Shown here: one piece after another, positions 58,815 through 64,000 of the stretch
How the letters are laid out: each line of letters opens with the position of its first letter
Numbering within the stretch: the stretch's first letter is position 1
Origin: Tetrastigma voinierianum
Lineage: Eukaryota > Streptophyta > Magnoliopsida > Vitales > Vitaceae
Assembly (NCBI GenBank): GCA_016808115.1
Contig: JAEQBH010005394.1
Location: 124,001-188,000 of the forward strand
Length of the DNA: 64,000 bases
Reading direction: 5' to 3'
Notes under the pieces: generated by a model
Told to the model about the DNA's origin: nothing
Database searches by the model: none
The model's input: only the letters and a program-made list of their open reading frames with translations
Translations under genes and position numbers: made by a program

Positions 58815-61800
58815 TGTAGACCCCAAAACTAAGGTTTTAGGAGCAATTTTATTTTATTTTATCTTTTTTTTAAGGGACAAAAAGGAGGAGGGGAAGTCAT
58901 TTTATTTTTATTATTTTTGTAAGAGGGGGGACAAAGATAAAAAAAGGCCCGTGATTTGGGGAAAAAGAAATCAAAAACTAAAAAGACAAAAATAAAAGAG
59001 AGACTGGTGCTGTAACCCAGAGGGAGAAGGAAAGGGGAAATGACAACACAATGAGAAAATGACAATAGAAAAGGAGGAGAAAAAAGAGAGGATAGGAGCT
59101 CCATAAAGAAAGAGAGAAAAGGGAGAGAAGAGGAGGATGAGAGAAATTAGATACCGATCGAAGCATCAAACTAGATCCGATGAACATCAAATTTGGGGAG
59201 ACACTGCGAGGTTTCAAGATCAAACCCCATAGTTTCCGATAAAAATTTCATTGGTTAGATTTTCATATATCAAAAGTCATTTTGTATTTCAAATCATTTT
59301 TATCGTAAGTTTCTGCTTATTCCACCCGACGAATTGTTCGAGTTTGGGATATAAAACAGAGCAAGACATGCATCTAGATTATTTCGAGATCTCATTTGAT
59401 GGCGATGCTATATTTAATCCAAGAATAAGACTAGAATCTCCACTTATTGGAAGCTGAAATCAATTTAAAAAATCATATTTCGGTTAAAAAATACGTAATT
59501 TATTCTCAGATCTCATTTACCTAAACGGATTTCACCGTTGGAATCCCCTCAAAATTCACAACACGTGAAATTTCAATATTCCGGTGATAATGAAATACAT
59601 CGCTTTTTTCTCGGCGATCTGCCGGCGCAGAACGATTTGACGACGAATAACAGTACCTACACCATGCTTCGCATTTAGCAGAATAACGTAAACGAATTCA
59701 ATGGCGTAGGTTCTAACGTCAAAACCCAGAAAGGCTAATTAATTAATTAAAATGAACTAATGAACTAAAGGACAAAACTTACCATTCCTACCGTTTCCAA
59801 AAGCCAAAAACGTGATTTGAAGAACCAGAAGCCGTAGTGGCTGAAAATGTAGGTTTAGAGAGGTCTCGACTTCTCTAGATTTGCGACAAACTACCGTCGA
59901 CTGCCTTCGGACAGCATGAATCGTCTACGCGATATGACTACACAAGATCGGATTTAGCGAGCTTCAACTCCAGATGTGAGTGCCCCACTGTTTTTATTCA
60001 TTGACTTAATGTTGAACAATTAGCGCCATTAGTATCATTGATCATCCCAAACTTTAACACAGAAAATTTTGAAATTAATTATATGTTCTATTCACTACCA
60101 CTGATGTTGTGTGAAATTGTGTGTTTTGCTAATCACGATTGACGGGATAGAAGTACGGAATTTACTTTTGAAACCCGGCTCACTAGTTAACTGATGTTAT
60201 GATTCGAATAGTAAATTATATTTCACTATCCCGGGGTCAGAAATCTTCTAAATATATTTTTGTGAAAATACGTTGTTTACTGATTTAAATTAAATCATTG
60301 TTTGATCATTAGCCCGCGAGCCAATTTACGTCAATGATAATTACATGACATGATCAGGTGATTGGATATTATGTGAATATGCGACGTTTACATATTTGTA
60401 CGCGATTAGACTGTATTGGAAATGACATACATGTATTCCATACGCACCTAACATCCTGCGACATGCGAAAGTAGTGCAATGCAGACGATTCTAGAGAAGA
60501 TGGTTCTGAGGGGTTGTCTAAAAATATTAATTATCTGAGCAGTAAATCTAAACGAAAAATATCAATCACGAGCGCCCAATCGATATTCACTCTGAAAGCA
60601 GAACCACAACAACAATATATCAATCGCCTGGAGCGGCCCAATTGATATATATAATTACTCCAGTATGGTCCACAAACTACCCAAAACAATCTCATACCAG
60701 GCTGAGGCGAAAAGTGAAAGAGTCGGTATGACCTCTGATCCGAGTCGGGCCACGTGGTATCTCGCAGATCAGCGCCTGCTTGAATGCAGATGGAACAACA
60801 TTGCACCGCACTTAGCATGAGTGTTCCCACCAGTGGCCATTCTCCATCGAGCTTTAAACACCCCGTCATGACTCCTTTTACGCGTACAAAGGAGCGTGCG
60901 GCGAGCACTCCGTCATTCGATACTGCTTTGTAAGCAAAGTCTGGATGTGGCCAAAAGTCATTGTATACATGTATTAGAATGCTTTTCATTTTAATATATG
61001 TTGTATATATATTTATTAACTCTGAAACTATTGATATAGTTTGGATATATTGTGATGAGTATTAATATGGGCCCAAGAGGCCGCATACTTCCATGTAATC
61101 AACATATTGGATTATATTGCAATCGTTGGGACAGATACGTTGCGTATCAGATTCAGGCAGGTTCTCCCGTACAAAGGAGACTCCGGCCTCTATTTTCTGA
61201 AAACAAGCTCAAGCCATTCGACATTCACGAGTATTCCGCTGGGCCGACTTAAATACTTATTGATACGCTGGCATTGAATGATTGTTACCCTCAACCATTT
61301 ATGTAAGATTTCACATTTTATTCCACCGTTGATTCTTTTGTTTGATAGCGACATAGGATCTTCAATTTGAATGGTGAAGATTGGATTTGGAGTCCCGGAT
61401 AGTCGTATTTCAATTTGAGAATAGTGCCTCTATTTCCGGATTTTAGGAGAGAAAATTGATGTTTTTTCTATCACCAGATTATCGTTGGTCCGACTCGTTT
61501 ATCCCGATCGACTAAATTCACAAGGGATCGATCATTGGTCTTAAAACCGAATCCTGAAGACCGGTCCCTACGTCAAAGTGCCAGCCGAGAACAAGAGCTA
61601 TGTTTCGTATTTTACAGGTACCCATTGTTTTCTTTCACCAGATTTCATCAAAGGTCCGATCCCACTTCGTTTGCAATATCAACTCGGCTTAGAGGAGAGT
61701 TCTTAACCAATGATCATTTTGAATGGGGTTATTCAAAAGATACTTTGCGTCTCAGAATCGCTGATTTTCGACAAGAAGATCTTTATTATTTTATGAAAAT

Positions 61801-62155
61801 TTGTTGCATTTGACATATGACCGCCTCATTTTAAAATTCGTAATCCATTTTGCTTAAGCCCGATGCTTAACCTTATTAAACAAAACCCATTTTCTTAAAT
61901 TCCAAGAGGACAGATTCAATAGCTTAACCTTAGGTCAAAATTACTAGTTCACATATTAGGCCGAACCTATTAATTTGGGCTTAGCCCATTAGGTCTAACA
62001 TAGGTACACCCAGCATAATCACTTACTTTGCTCCAACTCCACTATTGGCTGGGGCTTGAAGACTTGATGCACGCAGCGCCCTGACTGATGGTGAGACTCG
62101 TTTTTTACTTTTGAAACCACAAAGGCGCTGCCTAGATGGGTTACCATTTTAAAAA
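58815..62155 (+). mobile_element. Plus-oriented arm of an inverted LTR-like pair
   Basis: Starts TGTAGACCCCAAAACTAAGG at 58815, a typical gypsy-type LTR start. The same sequence in the same order occurs on the minus strand from about 63810 down to 62165. Matching landmarks: TTTTTAAGGGACAAAA with GGGGACAAAG (58870-58940), GATTTTCATATATC (59261-59274), TTATTCCACC (59319), GATCTTCAATTTGAATGGTGAAGA (61359-61382), TTCCGGATTTTAGGAGAG (61435), ATTTCATCAAAGGTCC (61646-61661) and TTAGGCCGAACCTATTAATTTGGG (61958-61981). The span 59460-61301 has no counterpart and is a later insertion. No protein domains are legible. Confidence 0.75.
59460..61301. mobile_element. 1.8-kb insertion interrupting the plus-oriented arm
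   Basis: Present in the plus arm only. It contains no recognised protein; the longest minus-strand frame (60989-60531, 152 codons) has no family resemblance. TATGGGCCCAAGAGGCC-like sequence near 61066-61082 recalls the minus strand of the layer-4 insert at 8310-8335 (GGCCTCTTGGGCCCATA), so it may be a related LTR in the opposite sense. Edges are placed by comparison with the other arm and may be off by tens of bases. Confidence 0.5.
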
Positions 62156-62232
62156 ACCATTTAAAAACCCATCTAGGCCCAACCCATTTTTTTTTAAATG
62201 GTTTTTTAAAGAAAAAAAAAAACGAGTCTCAC
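62091..62232. repeat. Palindrome at the centre of the inverted LTR pair
   Basis: GTGAGACTCGTTTTTT (62091-62106) pairs exactly with 62217-62232. CCTAGATGGGTT (62131-62142) pairs exactly with 62166-62177. TTAAAAAACCATTT (62150-62163) pairs with 62196-62209. The centre is near 62160, the same point about which the long arms mirror each other. Confidence 0.85.
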
Positions 62233-63810
62233 TATCGAGTGGGGACGCAAGTGAAAAACGTGGGTCCACAAATTTTTGTAATAGATGGGTTAGACCTAAT
62301 GGATTGGGTCTAAGTAAGTGGGTTGTAATAGATTGAGCCTAAGTATGTTGGACTTAATGGGTTGAGCCTAAATTAATAGGTTGTGCCTAATTTGATAGGT
62401 CCAAGTAAGTTGGGCCTAAAATAATGGATTAGGCTATTGGGCCTTGATCCTATCGTAGTTAAAGAAATTATTACACAATTTCTAAATGTAGATACATCAC
62501 CATACGTCAAACGCACAAATTTTCATAAAACAAAAGAAAAGATCTCCCTCATCGGAATCACTATTTTCGGACACAAAACACTACTTTTCCAAACTCCAAC
62601 CCCAATCTTCACCGTTCAGAATGAAGATCAATGAGTTAAAAACCTCTCCTCCAAATTTCAGGTTGATTGGGCCAAAAACGAAGCGGCACTGGACCTTTGA
62701 TGAAATCTGGACAATGAAGAGAAAAACATCGATTTTCTCTCTTAAAATCCGGAAATAGAAGCACTGTTTCCACGGAAGCTACTTTTCGGACCCGAACCAC
62801 CACCTTCATATTTAAGACCAATGAGTCTTGAACCCTCCAAATCCTTAGGGTCGAATGCACCACATGCGATGCGTAATCGCACTTTAATGAAACTGATAGT
62901 GAAGAGAAAACAACATCGATTTTCTCTCTTAAAATCCGAAAACAGAGGCATTGTTCTCAGACTGAAAGATGATTGTCTGAGACTCCAAATCCCGTCTTCA
63001 CCGTTCAGATTGAAGATCTATGTCTTATCTCAAACATATCTAAAACTCAAAACAATGCAACGATGGAATAAGAAGATTGAAATCTTACACTGAAATCGTT
63101 TGAAATTGAAACGAATTTAGCAACTACTGGTTCAAACTAACATAACTATCAAATGAGATCTCCAAACATAATCTCCATTGTTCATAATCTAGATCTATGT
63201 CTTATCTCAAACATATCTAAAACTTAGAACAATCCATTGGTGGAATAAGAAGAACGAAAGCTTACATTGGAATCGTTTGAAACTAAAACCGATTTCCAAA
63301 TGTAAGAAAATGACTTCCGATATATGAAAATCTAATCGGTGAAATTTTTATCGGAAACCATGGGGAGGTTTTTGGTGTTGAGTAGAACAAGATATCTAAA
63401 TTTGATGTCCATCGGATCCAGTTTGATGCTGCGATCAGTATCCAATTTCTCTCCTCATCTCCTCCTCTTCTCTCATTTTCTTCTCTCCCTTTTCTCCTTT
63501 TCTTTCTGGAGCTCCTCTCCTTTTTTTTCTACTCCTTTTCTCTATGTTCTTCATTTTTCTCCTTTTGTTCATCCTTTACCCCTTTCCTTCTCCTTCGAGT
63601 TCCCCTCTCTTTTGTCCCCTCTTCTTTTATATTATCCTTTTCTATTTTTGGATTTCTTTTTCCCAAAAAATTAACTTAATCTTTGTCCCCTTAAAATAAT
63701 AAAATGAATGATTTCATCCTTCTTTTGTCCCTTGGAAAGAAGATAAAATAAATAGTAAAATAAAAATAAAATCACCTCTAAACCCCTAGCTCATTCACAA
63801 CATTCCCCTA
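62165..63810 (-). mobile_element. Minus-oriented arm of the inverted LTR-like pair
   Basis: Read on the minus strand from about 63810, it repeats the plus arm without the 1.8-kb insertion. It has internal tandem sub-repeats of about 180 bp: the CATCGATTTTCTCTCTTAAAATCC block occurs at 62728-62751 and 62913-62936, and TGTCTTATCTCAAACATATC at 63021-63040 and 63198-63217. The CT-rich stretch 63450-63665 gives spurious open frames full of serine, leucine and phenylalanine. Confidence 0.75.
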
Positions 63811-64000
63811 TTCGATAATCAATAATTTAAATAATGCAAACAATGGAATTAAGTGAAAGTGTGAAAGAGGAAACTTGCATTTAACTCTATCGAAGAATAA
63901 AGGAGACCCTAAAAGTGTCCACAAAAGCACTAACTCACTCAAACCTGCGCCTAAAAGGAGTTCTAAAATGCTAAAGCAAAACAAAAGGACAAACCACTGT
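63811..64000. other. End of window, no feature recognised
   Basis: AT-rich sequence beyond the inverted arm. It could be internal sequence of the element or host spacer; the window ends before this can be decided. Confidence 0.4.

Noticed and set aside
58859..59223. Overlapping minus-strand frames of 81 codons
   Set aside because: Reverse strand of a purine-rich LTR stretch; low-complexity translation, mirrored at 63339-63674.
60531..60989. 152-codon minus-strand frame
   Set aside because: No recognisable domain; lies in an LTR-like insertion. Kept only as a note within that insertion.
1..64000. CRISPR arrays, bacterial operons, organellar or rRNA sequence
   Set aside because: No regularly spaced short repeats with unique spacers, no compact gene clusters and no rRNA sequence. 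The regular arrays seen are minisatellite and microsatellite DNA.

Overview
This window reads as nuclear DNA of a eudicot plant. It is AT-rich, with kilobase introns, GT-AG splice sites, plant LTR retrotransposons, a TRIM, an Au-type SINE and LINE remnants. The species cannot be named from it. About half is transposon-derived.

Layout: 1-2.5 kb is AT-rich intergenic DNA with a diverged tandem duplication. 2.5-12.0 kb is a nest of insertions: a solo LTR (target duplication TAAAC) split by an ATATCG-rich element, which is split by a minus-strand Ty1/copia element 'A' (ATATT), which holds a 2-kb LTR-like insert. 13.3-26.6 kb carries two plus-strand genes: an intronless E-class PPR protein gene resembling Arabidopsis At4g39530, and a ten-exon DRG1-type GTPase gene resembling At4g39520. 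A stray copy of the DRG first exon lies just upstream of the PPR gene. 28.5-33.4 kb is a three-exon minus-strand gene for a small NOI/RIN4-type protein. Its 3.1-kb second intron holds a TRIM, two foldback elements and a 1.2-kb minisatellite. 35.55-41.68 kb is copia element 'B' (same family as A, opposite orientation, CTTTA). 43.67-49.17 kb is copia element 'C' (different family, TTTAT, RNase H missing). 50.7-56.3 kb is a nine-exon ABCF5/GCN5-type ATP-binding cassette gene. 58.8-63.8 kb is a large inverted repeat: two copies of one LTR-like sequence meeting at a palindrome near 62.16 kb, one arm carrying a further insertion of about 1.8 kb.

The DRG and ABCF proteins are both ribosome/translation-associated NTPases. 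Their upstream sequences carry the matching plant motifs: a site II (GGCCCA/TGGGCY) cluster for DRG and a telo-box for ABCF. From memory, PPR-DRG and NOI-ABCF are each neighbouring pairs in Arabidopsis (At4g39530/39520 and At5g64850/64840). The window would then join two conserved gene pairs, pushed apart by retroelements.

The PPR, DRG and ABCF reading frames contain clusters of small insertions and deletions inside otherwise well-conserved exons with intact splice sites. This looks more like patchy consensus error than long-standing decay, but the sequence alone cannot settle it. I found no CRISPR array, tRNA gene, rRNA gene or bacterial-type operon, and no clearly novel enzymatic system. 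The most unusual structures are the four-layer nest, the NOI gene with its repeat-filled intron, the inverted LTR pair and the stray DRG exon.
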